A DNA stretch of 64,000 nucleotides from Macquaria australasica (Eukaryota; Chordata; Actinopteri; Centrarchiformes; Percichthyidae): positions 1,422,001 through 1,486,000 of the forward strand of contig SEMN01000089.1 of assembly GCA_005408345.1 (NCBI GenBank), given 5' to 3'. Shown here one piece after another: positions 35,001 to 48,199 of this stretch. The position numbers and the translations under genes were made by a program. The notes below the pieces were generated by a model. The model was given only the letters and a program-made list of their open reading frames with translations. It was not told the DNA's origin and made no database searches. Position 1 is the first letter of the stretch. Each line of letters starts with the position of its first letter.

Positions 35001-37438
35001 TTGATGAAACTGGACTACAGCATGAAAGGAGATACCGAGCACCGCAAGCACGACAAGAGGAGTGAGTGCTACTGTGACACCTCGAGGCTATATAGATTTA
35101 GTATTAAAACAGGATTTTAGCATGCGAGGAGGGAGTGTTACACAAAGGAGCTTGAGTTTTGAATCGATGTAGATCACCTTTCTTTTCCCTCTTACTGATA
35201 ACCAAGCTCAGACACAAACCACTGCAAACACAGAAAGAAAAGCCATTGTAATACTACCTGTTGCATAATTATGTAAATAGAGCAGTGTTGAATATCAAGA
35301 AAGTTATAAGTTCCTCTGGTTATATTTGTACCTAGATCCCATATCTCCCAGTTTAACAGAATGTTACACTTACTACTATACTGTTGCTTAATCAAAAGGA
35401 ATGGCATAAAACCGAGTGCTATTCTGTCTTTGAATCCGTTCATACAGTAATTTGTCGCTGTTGTGTCATCATATAAAGTTCCCATGCGTTTCCTTCTCCA
35501 GGGTGACATTTTTAAAAATGTGTGTGTGTGTTTTAACAGAGGTGAAGAAGGAGGTAGAGGAGGGGGACGAGCCAAGAGCTGAAACAGAGAGTGAGAGCGA
35601 GGAGGAGCTGTCCTGTTTCGCCCCGACGGTATGGACACACACCTGAAAGCTCAACCCACATTACACTGCCACATGGAGTAGACATTTAGGAGGGTGTGTA
35701 TAGCATAAGACCAACAGAGGAAGCATGTGTTGTGCCGAGGTCAACCTTGGCTTTTATGAATACGAGTACTGTGGTGTAGTAAATGTCCTCAAGGAATATA
35801 TTTCAAGAAGTACCACATTCCATTAGTGCAATTGTAGCACGTACATAGTACTTCCATTCAGTAACTGATAATTCTGATGTAATGCCAGGTATTAAGTAAC
35901 AATGCTGTGTCTATGGAATGAATTAAGACCTGCAGAGCACAATGTAATCTTAAGAATTTGAATTTTAAATGACTGTGATTTATCTGGCTGGTTTACTGCT
36001 GTGATTCTCAGCACTTGAAGGTCACATTCCCCAGCAGGGAGTTCATGCCTGCTGTTGCATGTGTAAATTCACATAATGATAAACTCTTGATGCCAAAGTC
36101 TCATTTATATTCACCCTTTTTTTATTTTTTTATTTTTTGTTTATTTTCAAGGCTTCAATAAGAGCAATTATGAAAAAGATGATACATTTGTGTTTTAGCA
36201 GTGATATAACGCTGTGGTTTTGTTGGTCAGGTGGATGTGAAGACCACAGCTCTGGCGATGGCCATCACAGACTCAGAGTTGTCGGATGAAGAAGCATCCA
36301 TCTTGGAGAGTGGAGGGTTCTCAGTGTCCAGAGCCACCACGCCTCAACTCACTGACGTCTCTGAAGGTAAATGATCATATCAACGTCGCACCTCAGTTTA
36401 TGCCTTTACAGAAGTCTTTTTTTGCTCGGGAGGAAAGCTATGGAGTCGGTTCAGCTCTGGAGACAGCAGATGTGATTATGTAATTTGCCCTCACTTCCTG
36501 GTATATTCAGCTGTTCATTTTTTCTGTCTTGTTTTTAAAACCAAAAACATCTCGACCTGTAAAATGTTCTGTAAATGATATTTGGCTTAGATGAGTCAAT
36601 TTTTTTTTCCTGTCTCATCTCCACTGCAGACCTGGACCAGCAGAGTTTACACAGTGACCCAGAGGAGTCCTACCTGCGGGATCTCCCTGAGTTCCCCTCA
36701 GTTGAGGAGTTCCCCTCCATTGAGCACAACCTGCTCCACTTCCCTCTGCGAGGCCCCGGCCAGGGTGATGCAGCCCAGGCTGGTGCTCAATCAGAGGGGG
36801 AACCGTTGAGCCCCGCCAGCCTCCTTATCCAGCACCTAGCATCTCCGCTCCACTTTGTGAACACACACTTCAACGGACATGGACGACCACCAGGGGGTGA
36901 GGAGAGCATGTTGCCTGTGTCAGTCACAGGGGAGGAAGCGGGGAGGCAGGAGGCAGAGGATAAGGAAGCTGCAGTTACCCAGGGTGCACAGCTGTCCTTG
37001 GAAGCCTTGAGCGAGGAGATAGTGAGCACAGCCATCTCCACTGTGGTGCAGAACACTCTGTCAGCCCTGCTGCGCTCCAGTGAGGCCAGCGAGGAGCCCA
37101 CCCTGGCTGAGTTTCTTCCCACTGAAACCCCACCGGGTGCTCTGGAGACCTCCACCCAACCCACCGACACCACTGCTAACACTACAGTTACTACAATAGG
37201 GGCGCTGGGGGCTGACGAGGACCTGGATGAGGCGATTATGACAGAATGCAGCGCCGGGGAGGAGATGCCTGACGACACACTAGTTGCGACCGAGGAAGAG
37301 GACTTTGAGCTTCTGGACCAAAGTGAACTGGAGCAGTTGGATGAGGGGCTGGACCTCAGCTCTGACAGACAGGTGGTAGGAGGAGCCTCAGGTGCTCCAG
37401 AGACACCTCCATCTCCTCAGCATCAACCACAGTCATAG
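32014..37438 (+). CDS. retreg2: Reticulophagy regulator 2 (FAM134A)
   Basis: ER-shaping protein and ER-phagy receptor of the FAM134 family: a reticulon-homology domain bends ER membrane and a C-terminal LIR motif binds LC3/GABARAP. Nine exons: 32014-32267, 32707-32810, 33199-33229, 33613-33742, 34397-34481, 34924-35061, 35540-35628, 36231-36366, 36630-37438. They give 591 residues (human about 543). Two long hydrophobic segments are visible, around residues 68-112 and 174-215, each long enough for a hairpin, with an amphipathic stretch between them. Exon 7 encodes an acidic Glu/Ser run. The final large exon is Ser/Pro/Glu-rich and carries the LIR EEEDFELL (core Phe548-x-x-Leu551, nt 37,304-37,315), preceded by acidic residues as in functional LIRs. 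The start lies in a GC-rich exon in good context. It converges with mdh1b downstream. Confidence 0.96.
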
Positions 37439-39622
37439 CTTCCCTGTTGCCTCCCCCTGCCCCCATCTCCAACTGTTTTGTTTTTATTTGTACATTAGAA
37501 CTACATTATATCCATACATACTGCTATATACAAAACATGTATCAAAGAGTTTGGCGTTTAATGCGGTTGGTTGGTGATTGCGTGGCAGATTGTTGAGATT
37601 ACTCGGTGCGTTCTGCTTTCATAGCCTCTCATTGCAAGGGTCTGTTCAGCCTCTGCGTTGTTTCTAGTCCAGGACCATCACATAATCAGTATCACCAGCT
37701 ACTATCAAGTGGCATTCATAATGCCACAGCTTTGATCTGGGCATGTAAATACCCAAACTATAACAGAAATCAACAATAATGCATTTACAGTAGTGTTATT
37801 TTGTGGTGTTTACCGCCTGCTGGCTTGATAGCATCATGTTCAGTGAGAGCAGGTTCAGGGCAGAACTGGCTTGGGTTAACAGTTACAGAGACATCATTAT
37901 TGTCAGGGGTTGCAAAGCGTTTTTAGATCTGGTTTTGCTTCATCATCTAGCATTGAAATTAGCAAGCAAATTTCTTCCTGCGTAGTCAAAAACCTGTCCG
38001 TGCACAGGCTCGTGTCACAATAATGATGCCTTTATTTTCTACTTTGGCTAAGAGCTTAACCCTTCCACCTTGTTTATCCAGATGGTGTTATGAAGAGTTG
38101 AAATGTTGGATTATATAACTATTAATATATGCTATAAATTATTTTATTTAATGGTCAGTCCATGAAACCTTATTGTTGAGCTGAGGGGGAGTTTAAAAGT
38201 CAATTTAATCCCTTCAGTTGCCCATAATGATTGTATAATTGTTTTTATGATGACATCATAAACGTCCAGGTTTAAAATGTAGTTGCGTATTCCCAGAGTT
38301 AGACTTAGTAAAACAATTGTATTATCCTTCACTTTATCCTTATCCTCAAGGTCTCCAAGGTTACAGTTTTGACAGAAGCATTCAGTCATTAGTGGTATTT
38401 CACTTGTTGCCTGGAAATGGAAACTTAATCTTTGACATTGTTGGATGTTTACAAGTAGTAGATCTTTACCCATGCACAGTGAGTGACTTTGATGTGGCAA
38501 GATAAAAGAAATGTTCCTGAATTTCCTCTCTGTGATTGATTCCTCATTTTTATTAATATTTGTGAATAGAATTTAATTTCATACATCCATATGTATGTAT
38601 CATATGTAACTGAATTTTGAATTTGTTGAAAGGCACAGCTTCTTGTGAGATAGGCCCGTCTATACCCAACTATTTGTACATGTATAGTCATCACTGGGAT
38701 GTGTATATCTACCAAATAACCTCCTTTGTGCCACGACAAGTCCATGCATGCCATGCTTCATGCATGTATTTACCACGATCAATATTTGAGGCCAATTTTC
38801 AAAAGAGTGTTACTTTTTCTGGGGCAGTTTTCTTTTCTGGTTTTGGAGGGACATAATAGTTAAATTACACATTATGTATCTGGCTGTTGCTGGGGATTTG
38901 TGGAAAATGTTTGACATGACAAAAAGAAATTTAGCACTGCTCAACTGTATAAAGAGGCCAGTTTTGCTTTTGTAAACCACTCAGCATCCAAATCTCAGGG
39001 GTGGGATGTACTAATTGAATATAGCATTGCAGAATATGTGCCCATTTCCCGACTTGTCGTAGTGCATTGTATTTGTACTAACCTTTCCTTTTTTCAGTCA
39101 ATGCCTCCTTGTGTATAGTGTAGAAATGCTAAAAAAAGAATGTGTATATTCTGCATGTAAAAACAGCACTCTGTTCAAGTTCTCCTTGTCAGCTGACAAA
39201 GTACTGCACAATTTGTGAGGAAAAAAAAATCAATTTGAATGTTTCAGGTTAAAAGAGCCCATTAAATTCAGTTTAATATTAATTACCAACGAGGGGAATA
39301 CAAGTTTTGATGTGTCCTCATTTGTAAGACTACCCAACTGTAAATGGAAATGGGTGGCAAGTGATAACATCAGATTTAGAGAAGGATATTAACAGACTAG
39401 TTTGTGTATGGTAGTAGTGTGTGATATGCTTCAAATATTGCTTCTTGAACTATAAAAAAAGCACTTACTGAACTGTACAATTTTAAAAAAAGGAATATAT
39501 TTTCTAATTTCTCCTTTTTCCATAAAGTACTCAGTTTGATCTTTTACATCTAAAAATATAACGACTATGGATGAGTTTCATAAAGCGGAAAAGATTTATT
39601 GTCATTAAACTGGTCAAATAAA
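37439..39622 (+). terminator. retreg2: retreg2 long 3' UTR with poly(A) signal
   Basis: About 2.2 kb of AT-rich sequence without any other gene follows the stop. ATTAAA at 39,604-39,609 and AATAAA at 39,617-39,622 are the first good signals close to the mdh1b end. On the minus strand an AATAAA (plus TTTATT, 39,595-39,600) lies only 17 bases away and would serve mdh1b, so the two 3' ends probably overlap. Confidence 0.55.
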
Positions 39623-39770
39623 ACTGCAACTCTACATGTGAAAGTAAGAGAATAAAAGAACAAACTGAAACAAACTTAAGATGTGGCACTGCAATTGATC
39701 AGGATTGATCAGACTTCCAGCCTGTGATTGTAGTGTGTGTTGTCAATATGCAAGTGATTTTTTTAATGTC

Positions 39771-42373
39771 TTAACTGTCTTCTTTATTCATAACAATCGG
39801 GCAATTTTCTGATCCAAGTTCTTTTTCCTGGGAAGAAACAACACCTCTGTTAGTACCTTTTTAGAAGCATAATGTTTAAGTGGTAACAACAGATTGTAGC
39901 TATGAAAACGTGTTGTGCAACATCCCTGGTTACTTTTGTAACTTGACGTACCTGCCTGAGTTCACTCGCAGAAAGCTGAAGTCTCTCCTTCAACTCGTCT
40001 CCAACAGTTACATCAAACAGCACGGACCATTTTCCGCCTGTGAAGGTTACTGGAACTGAGAGGACGATGCCATCCGGGAGATTGTAGTAGCCTACAAGTT
40101 GTCAAAGACAATCACATTTCAACACTGACTAGATCGGTCAAAATCAGGAGAACTAAAATATGGATTTGGATATGGATCCCTAATGTAAAATGTTTCTTAA
40201 AACCTGAACTTCATTCCTGCACATACTACCCGCTGAATTGCAATGTCTTCATTGTGTCTTCACCTGGGCAAAATACACCCATGGAGAAGACCTCATCTGG
40301 ACTACAAATGCCATTCCAAGCCTTTAGGACAGTGAGGATCCCATTGGCGGCTGACATGGCAGCTGCTCGGCAGATCTTTGAAGCCACAGCCGCACGCTGA
40401 CAGCATGCCAAGTCTTGAAAGTCTTGTTCTAACCATTTCCTGGAAGAGAGGAGAAGATTATTGGCTTTTTGGCATATCCCAGCACAGGATGGTTTTAATC
40501 AGAGCAGTCGGACTGTTGGGTCAGATATATTGTGCAGTCAACACTGGCACAGACTGTAGTCACTGTAGTTTGGTAGGCAGTTTTGTAATTTGATGGGAGA
40601 CGAGCACCAGACCTTATCACACTTTGTTTGTTTAGCCTGCCGAAGTGCCAGATGGGTGGCATTTATGAAATTGGATAAGCCACTAATCTAGTGTTTAAAG
40701 CACACTAAGAAATAATCACCTGTACTTTTGAACCAGGAGTCTGAAGAGGTACTTAATGAAATCCTGTTTGTCAGTGTAACAAACCTTTCATGGAGAATCT
40801 TTTGGACTGGTTGGGAAAAGAAAGCAGGTCCTTTGATTGCCCCATCGTAGTTGAAAACCTTCGCCCTCTGCAGGTCAATGTAGAAACTACCACTGATGTT
40901 TCCCCACACAATGACATTTGTAACATCTAGAGCAGAAGAAGAGGGAGAAATTACTAATCTTGCTACAAAGTGGCCGTGCTGAAATGCACAGTAGATAAAT
41001 GTGAATCAGTTTCACCAGGATTTACAGAAGCTACCTGAAGGCCTCACTTTCAGCTTCTTTGCAACAATGGCCCTGGCTTCGTTCTCCAGCTGAGTTGCCA
41101 CGGTGACAAATTGGTGGCTGTCAATGGAGCGTGCGTTGTCCAAAAGAAGTGAGCATCTCAGGTTGACAAAAGAGTCACCAGACACGATCACCTTCACTTC
41201 CTTGTTGGCCCTTGTGTCAATCAGTTGTCCGTACTCCCTGTACCTGTCTGAGATTCCCCTGACCTTTTTCTTCTTCTTTTCCTCCTCATTCTCCGTATCG
41301 CTGCCATCAGACCACCGCTCGTCCAGCAGTAGAATGACATCCGCTTCTTGGAAGGCCTGTTCCACATCTGTGTGAATGGTCACCTGTGAATAAATATAGT
41401 TAGATTGCTTTCCCCCCCCCCCCTTCCGATGTGGTTAAAAAAATAAAAATTCCTAAAAACACTAGGCTTATACTTGATGGAGCAGATGGAGTGCCAGGCC
41501 CTCTGTCTCCATCCTCAGCCACTGCAGTTCCTCCTCGTTCCCCTCCAGGTCCAGTAGGTGGAGGCTGATTGCAGAAACGCGGGGGAACACCTCAGCACAG
41601 AGCAGACTGGGGATCAGGAAGGGGCAGGTTGGGCTGAGAGCACTGGAAAAGGACGGAAAATGCATTTAACACTTGGAAATATTTCCTCAGAGGGGAAATG
41701 TATATTTTCCAGACTAACCCACCTGCTGACCCATACGTGAAGGGGCTTGATAAGACTGGCACAATGCTGCTCCTCCACAATAAGGTTCATCTTGGTTTCC
41801 AGATTCTCTGCTGCAACACTCAGCATCGTGTCTGTAGGCATGTCTGACGTGATGCTGTAGTAGTCCTACACACATTGGCAGAAGAAGTTGGCAGGTCTGG
41901 AAGTGACTTTAATTAAGAAAACCCAACCTGTGCCTACCTGACAGTGCTCTAGGAAGTCACTGAAGCCCCCTAAGAGCATCCCTTTGCCCCCTTGGCACAC
42001 CAGCTCCCTCCAAACCAAAGGGGACCGCTCGTGTTTCCAGCCATTTCTTTTGCATGTGTCCTCCAGCCATTCCTGTCAGAGAGGTCAGACCCAGGTGACA
42101 AATAACGCACTAATCATTTGTACATACAGTAAATGGACTCGGTGCACGACCTTCCATTCATCTGGGAGGACGGAGACCTTGTGGACCCTGAAGTTGGGCA
42201 GAGATCGCTGCAGACTGTCCGCCAACAGTTCCGCTTTGGCGTAACGGGGGCAGTCACTCCTGCCTGCGGAGGTTAAAGGTGCGACAGTTTGATGTAATCA
42301 TGGGTAAATGCTAAAAGATGTTTTTAAACAAAGAAAAAGTAAAAACTTTACCAGCGAGCACAAATTTGGCCAT
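39771..42373 (-). CDS. mdh1b: Malate dehydrogenase 1B (probable pseudoenzyme)
   Basis: Member of the LDH/MDH superfamily, in mammals expressed mainly in ciliated tissue and testis, function unclear. Ten exons on the minus strand (plus coordinates, 5' to 3'): 42352-42373, 42151-42263, 41938-42072, 41723-41865, 41474-41642, 41035-41383, 40785-40926, 40264-40439, 39952-40091, 39771-39827. They give 481 residues (human about 518). The N-terminus MAKFVLAG and motifs such as GGKGMLLGG, PLHVW and VIVWGNISG identify it. Against the cytosolic MDH pattern RLDHNR...WGNHSS as I remember it, the catalytic Asp, Arg and His positions are Leu293, Glu296 and Ile321, so malate oxidation is unlikely. Exon 6 has a Glu/Lys-rich insert (EEEKKKKK). 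The exon 2 donor GTCGTG is non-ideal. A separate AATAAA lies inside the last coding exon. It shares a head-to-head promoter with fastkd2. Confidence 0.93.
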
Positions 42374-42812
42374 GTTGTCCGTGTGGCGTTGGTTGCTAGG
42401 AAACCGCGAATGTTGCGCTTATTTGAGTCCGAGTAGGAAACAACACAAATAATAATAAAAAATCTATATATATATATATATATCAGGACGTAACACGACG
42501 ACTGTGAGACCTACGATTTAAAAATGGCACATGTCGGTTTTATTAACCGCGATAAACGCTATACTCGAGACGTTTCGTCTTCACAATAAGCACCGTTTAT
42601 TATATTCCGACAGTACGCGGTGTAGCAAGTTGTCAGGGGGACGTGATACGGCAGCACACACGGCACGGAGCGGCGTGTGTGAACGCTAACTGGCGTTAGA
42701 CTCTTTAGTTTATTCGGCGTAACGTCGCTAAACAACGTTTTCGGCAAAATAGCACATGCTCCGGCAAGTGCCGCGTGTCGTTAAGTTTAGGCGCCTCGGT
42801 TATTAGAGAGCG
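42374..42812. promoter_or_regulatory. Bidirectional mdh1b/fastkd2 promoter region
   Basis: Only 439 bases separate the two start codons, which point away from each other. The right half is GC/CpG-rich. A (TA)9 tract lies at 42,465-42,482. In human the two genes are neighbours in the same head-to-head arrangement, so a shared promoter is likely. Confidence 0.65.
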
Positions 42813-45800
42813 ATGTCCGCCTGGGTGACACGGGAGGTCGTGAGGTGGGGTCTCGCTCGCCTCTGCAGCCGCGGGTCTCCTGCGGGTCAGCTGCGCGGGG
42901 TCCCGAGCCAACAGCTGGCGCACATCTGGGGCACAAGGCGGAGCCGGGCGAGCCGGACCGTGTGTTCAGTGAGGTTCTGCTCGCAGGGTAGGATCCGCGA
43001 CGAGGGCCGCGTCTCTTCTGCACCGGCACAGTCTGATGAGTTGGCCTCAAGGCAGAAGCAGAGGAGCTGCCCTTTCGTGGACCACCTGCGGCACTGTGGC
43101 TCCCCATCAGACGCGTTAGACCTCACCTGTAAATACTCGCCCACAGCTGGACAGGTCAGCAGCTGCCTGACCCACATGTGGTCCAGCACTAAGACGATGT
43201 CAGATGAGCAGCGGCGCTATGAGCTGCGGCTGATGTTTGAGCATCCTGCGCTTGACAGGCTGCTGCAAGGGGCCATGAATAGCGTGGGGCACATGCGCAG
43301 TTTGGACGTGGCTTATTCTCTCATAGGTATGGTCAAACTGGGTGTGCCCCAGCGGAGCCGTGTGGTCCAGACCTTCCTCCGGACCTGCCAGGTAGGCAAA
43401 CGTGTTTTCATATTAGTAATATTTTTGCTTCGTCATTTATCCACACGCTCTATTGTCCACTAACAGGAGAAACTGAGTGACTTCGATGAGAGGGGTCTGT
43501 CCATCTTGGCCTCCTGCCTGGAATGTATGGAGGGCAGCCCCAACGTCGCTGCCCTTAAGGAGGGCATGAGGTCAGGGTCATCAAACGATGCATATGGCTT
43601 AGACAAAAATACACGCGTCAGTATTTTAGAATTGGTGCAGAAATTACTGTATAGATTTTTTACCACTTTTGTTTCAGATCAGTTAACATTGATGTTTGTT
43701 GTGGTTATGTCCTAGGCTGGTGGTCGAGGCCCGTCTTCCCGGGATCAAGAATGTAATGTCTCTCCAGACCATGATGCGTATGTTGGGGAAAGATGCCCCA
43801 CTGGACCTCAAACGGAAACTAGAGGTTGGTTTACGGGTCTTGATTTTGACCGAATTTGGTCAGGTTTATGATTGTCAGTCAATCTCACCGTGTCTAAAAC
43901 ATCGTGGTGACCCCTCAGCAATGGTTTATTTTGCTTGACAGCTGCTTTCTCCTTGTAACATTTTAGTATTTTTGAACTTCGGGTCGTGACCCAGAATGAC
44001 CCACATTGACATTCCTTCTGTACACTGCTTCCCCCAGCGAAAGGCTTTAGCAATGACAGACCAGTTCAGCCTTCCCAACACCCAGTACATGATCACCACT
44101 ATGGCCGCAATGGGCTTCTACTCCAAACCACTGCTGGACGTCTGCAGTAAGAGGATCAGAGGTAAAACCCGCAAGATAAAATTGTTAAATACTTTGAATT
44201 GTATTTTAATTTAATGGATATAAATGGATTTTATAAGGGATAATGACGTGGTCACAAGATTGGAAAACTAAAAAATAACCGAATTAAATTCATATATTTT
44301 GCAGAGTTGTCGGCACAGAATCAGTTGAAGGAGCCTGAAATATTATCTTATATAAAGACTTGTATTTAATCTGTCCTGTCTGGTAGAAAACCTCCATGGA
44401 ATCCCCTTCAGCAGATTGTTTACAGTTCTGCAGTCCTGTAGGGAGCTGCACTACAGAGACTTCGATCTGCTCACTGACATTTCAGACTACATCGCCTCTG
44501 TGATAGACATATGGACCAACAAACAGGTGCTGCAACAGACAACTGGTTTCTAACCCCTTTTGTGAAATGTTAAATTTTCTTAATGCTACATACAGTTTAG
44601 CAAGCAAATGCTTTTTTCCTTGTCTCTGTTCAGTTGGTCCTCTTCCTGTCTGTCATGAAGAACCTCGTCTTCTGTCCCGCTGCCTTAATGGAGGCGTTTG
44701 CTGAGAAGGTGATCGCCAATCCAGACGCTCTGACACTTCAAGACCTCCTCTGTGTCCTCAAGGTGTACTCCTCTCTCAACTATGATCTGCAGCACCAAAG
44801 ACAACAGTAGGTCACTCTCGTGTCTCCATCTTTCAAATGTTACTCGGGCCCTTCATGCACAAGTTTGTGTACAGCTAACTCAATAAAGATGTCATCCATT
44901 GTTTTTAAGCCTGCTGTTACTTATTACTTCTTCAAGCAGTAGTTTTGCATAACTTTTCAGGCTTGATGTCTTCGTCCTCTTGCTGTTCCAGGTTCCTGGA
45001 TAGTCTCTGCCGGGCTCTGGACTCCTATCTGCCCAAGATGTCCGGGTTTGAGTTGTTAAAGACTGCATACTGTCTGTGTCTACTGGGCCACTTCCCCACT
45101 GCACTACTGGAGCAACTCCTGCTAAGCAGCACACTGGAGAAGTTTAACACTACAGGTATAACAGTCACTCACACATGCATAGTCTGCCCAGTCTAGTCTG
45201 TCTTTTTCTGCCTTGAGACTTTTTATTCTCCTCTGTTCCCCTTTTCTTTGTCTGCCACTTTTTTTTATATTTTAGTTCCCTCTCGCTTGGGTTTGTGAAA
45301 TTCATCCATCTGAACTTCCTCTATTTCTCTTCAGCACCCAGGTTTCTCCAGAACCAGGAGAGAATGTTTCAGACAGTGAACTTGTGCCTCCGTCTTGACC
45401 GTCCTCCGCTCCCTCTGCCCCTCACTGTCCCCCCATCTCTCCTGGGAGACCCCGCCCCCAGCAGTCCATCAGTCAACCCGTGGCTCTCGCAGGGCCTGCA
45501 GAGTGTGTTGGGGGACCAGGCAGACACAATGCTACAGGAAATGGTGGTGGTGGAGGACTGTTACCTCATCGGTAAAGACAGTTAGAGCCACAAGTGAAGA
45601 TAGGCAGACTAATCATTTTCTGTTCCCGTTATAGAATTGATGATTAGCCTAATATCAGTTCCTTGTGTCTGCACTTTGCACTTTAACTTCCAAGAAAATG
45701 GCTACAGTTTCAGCTAGTTTTGAAACTGTGATGCTAACAAGCGCCTGTGTTTGTGTGTGTTGACTCTCAGACGGTGTGATATCCAAACCTCTGCCAAACC

Positions 45801-47831
45801 AAACCTCTGTGACTGAAGCAAGTAGTTGTGCAGGAGAAGAGGGTTCTCCAGCAGAGAGCAGTCAAAGGTAAGACATCAGCATCAGTCTGCAGCCAATAAC
45901 ATCAGCAGACTCAATCTTGGAACAAATCTGCAGTGGTATGTTACTTGCACTTCTGCTTTTTCATTTAATGTGCTTATGTCATGTTTGGTGAAGTTTGATG
46001 GTGTGAGAGCAAGTGGAGAGGATGTCAGGCATTGACACACACCGTGATCGCGTACATCAAACATCTGACTCCACAACTTTGCATGCAACAAAGCGCATAC
46101 AGTGCGGATTTTGACCTAGTGGGAGTATGCACGCACATCCAGTCCAAAGAGGGCAGGTGCTGAGCCGAAATTGAGCAAATTACAAAATTAACAAAAAATA
46201 AACACTTATTAATAAATAAGTGGACATTTAGCCCTGCTGTGTGTGAGCTGATTATTTCGACCTAAGACACTTGCATATTAAGAGCTCCTTAGGGCATAAA
46301 ATAGAGCTCTAAAAGCCAAACTGCTTGTTACTTGGATTTAACACTGCAATGATTACAGATGCGATAGAGTTTAAATCCCATTTTGAACTCATTTAAAGGT
46401 TTGAGAAAATCAAGTATAACTTTCAGTCACTTGCTTTTACTGAGCAACAAGGTTGTAAACAACTTAAGACATGGTTGAAAATTCTGTGTTTAAATAAAGT
46501 CTGGATATAACTTTGCATTTACTCTTTTTACTATTTTGTGCACTTCTTGTATTTTTGTTCAACTCTACACAGGGTGTCTCCTAAGTAATAATTTAATATC
46601 ATATAACATGTAAATAGTCATCTCTCTTACTCTCTTTCTCATTACTGAACAGTACACAGATATTTTGTCAGGATTTTGTAAGTTGTTCTGTTTTAAATCA
46701 GTCATTCAGTGATTTAACTAAATAGATTTCTCTTATACGCGCCTAAATTCAACCAAATGGTTCTGATGATGTACAATGTACTGAAAAACTAGTAGAAATA
46801 CATTTTAACAATATGTGATATTTGTATTGCACAATGCCTGTTCTGAACTTCTATCATTATGCATAAAAAAGTAGAATTTACACTAATTTTAAAGATGAAT
46901 TAAAATACAGTACAGTTACTGACAAAAATGAAAATGAAAAATCCAAAACTGTAATAACCCTACTGAGTAAACATCCGTAGTTTAGTACAAAGTGCTCCGA
47001 GCACAGCATTGTCTCAGTGAAAAGAAAGCCACAATCTGCTCTGTTTTTCAGGTTTCACATTTTTGCCTCCTGATGATGTTCTTACAACCAAACCTCCACT
47101 TTTATCCTGTCATACCTGTACCTACATTCAAATTCTGACCTTTTTAAAGCTGAGAAACCTTTGTCTTGATGTCCTAGAATTGCAGTAATTTGCACACCAC
47201 ACTCTGGTTTCTGCTACGGTACATCTAATCCCCGCGGCCCTCTGGCTGTCAAGACTCGCCATCTGAAGATCCTGGGATATGACCCCGTCTTGGTGAGACT
47301 CAGAGATGATCACAGTTTGAGTTCTTCTTTTTCTAAGGATCCAGTAGTTACTGACACTTTATAAAGAGTTATGATAATATTTCTACATTTAAAAAGCTTT
47401 TCTCATATGCTAAAGTTGTTGTGTGTTTAAAAAAATCCTAAGAATCTAAGTTCAAATCTAAGTTACAAATGTGTTGTAGCCACTTAAATTAACTTAATAA
47501 AACCTGCCTTCAGCCACATGTTGCTTTCAGATATGAGTATTAGCAATTTCCTCACAGTGTGTATTTCTAAATATTGGATTCCTCCATGACAAAAGCTCAC
47601 TGAAATTTAGTAAAATGCTTCTTCAAACAACTAATTATAATACTATGAATGGAAGTAATAGTGTTGAGTGCATCCCATGATTTACAATATCCTAATCCTG
47701 TTCTCCAGGTAACAGAGCAGGAGCTGCAGTCTGTGTCTGAGGAAAAGAGGACGGAGTTTCTCAGGGGACGGATTTTTCCAGAACACCACAGTTCAGACAC
47801 ACATCCTAAAATGGAGCAACTGGGATCTTGA
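42813..47831 (+). CDS. fastkd2: FAST kinase domain-containing protein 2
   Basis: Mitochondrial RNA-binding protein of the FASTK family, needed in mammals for 16S rRNA stability, mitoribosome assembly and ND6 mRNA. Eleven exons: 42813-43391, 43467-43570, 43716-43824, 44038-44161, 44387-44526, 44634-44806, 44992-45155, 45335-45571, 45771-45867, 47178-47292, 47709-47831. They give 654 residues (human about 710). The first 60 residues are rich in Arg and Ser with few acidic residues, a mitochondrial presequence. The middle holds the helical FAST_1/FAST_2 repeats (LFLSVMKNLVFCP, LPKMSGFELLKTAYCLCLLG). The C-terminal RAP domain (about 575-640) starts RIAVICTPHSGFCYG and includes TRHLKILGYDPVLV. The ATG lies in a GC-rich first exon in the same frame throughout. 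Intron 9 (1.3 kb) is the longest. Poly(A) signals: AATAAA at 47,939-47,944 and 48,189-48,194. Confidence 0.95.
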
Positions 47832-47938
47832 GGACAGATGTCAGTGTTAAATGGATGCCAGGAGCCGTACGTGGTTCAGTAGTCATGAACACACAGATTT
47901 TGTTGTGCTATTCAAAGCTTTGTAAACAATTAAGAAGG

Positions 47939-48194
47939 AATAAATGTATTAAAGTATTTAAATAGACGTGGTCCCCGGAGAAATTGAGCTTAAAACCAGT
48001 TGTGGTAGACATGAAGGGCCATTTATCTTTTGGTGACAATCTTTAAAAACCTTTACATAAAGTAAGAAAAGTGGCATGGCGTGAGCATGGAAATAACAGC
48101 TTGAATAATAGCTTCAGTGTTTAAAGATTTAAAAAGCCACATCCAGATGAAGGCAAAAGGCCGAAATATTTAAGTGATTCTGTTACGCAATAAA
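47939..48194 (+). terminator. fastkd2: fastkd2 poly(A) signals
   Basis: Two AATAAA hexamers (47,939 and 48,189). The second follows a stretch (ATGAAGGCAAAAGGCCGAAA) that looks like an inverted-repeat tail seen in some fish retroelements, so the distal signal may have been brought in by an element. Confidence 0.5.
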
Positions 48195-48199
48195 GTCTT

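Noticed and set aside
36787..37278. 163-residue minus-strand ORF in retreg2 last exon
   Set aside because: Antisense of a verified coding exon, without start context or family match.
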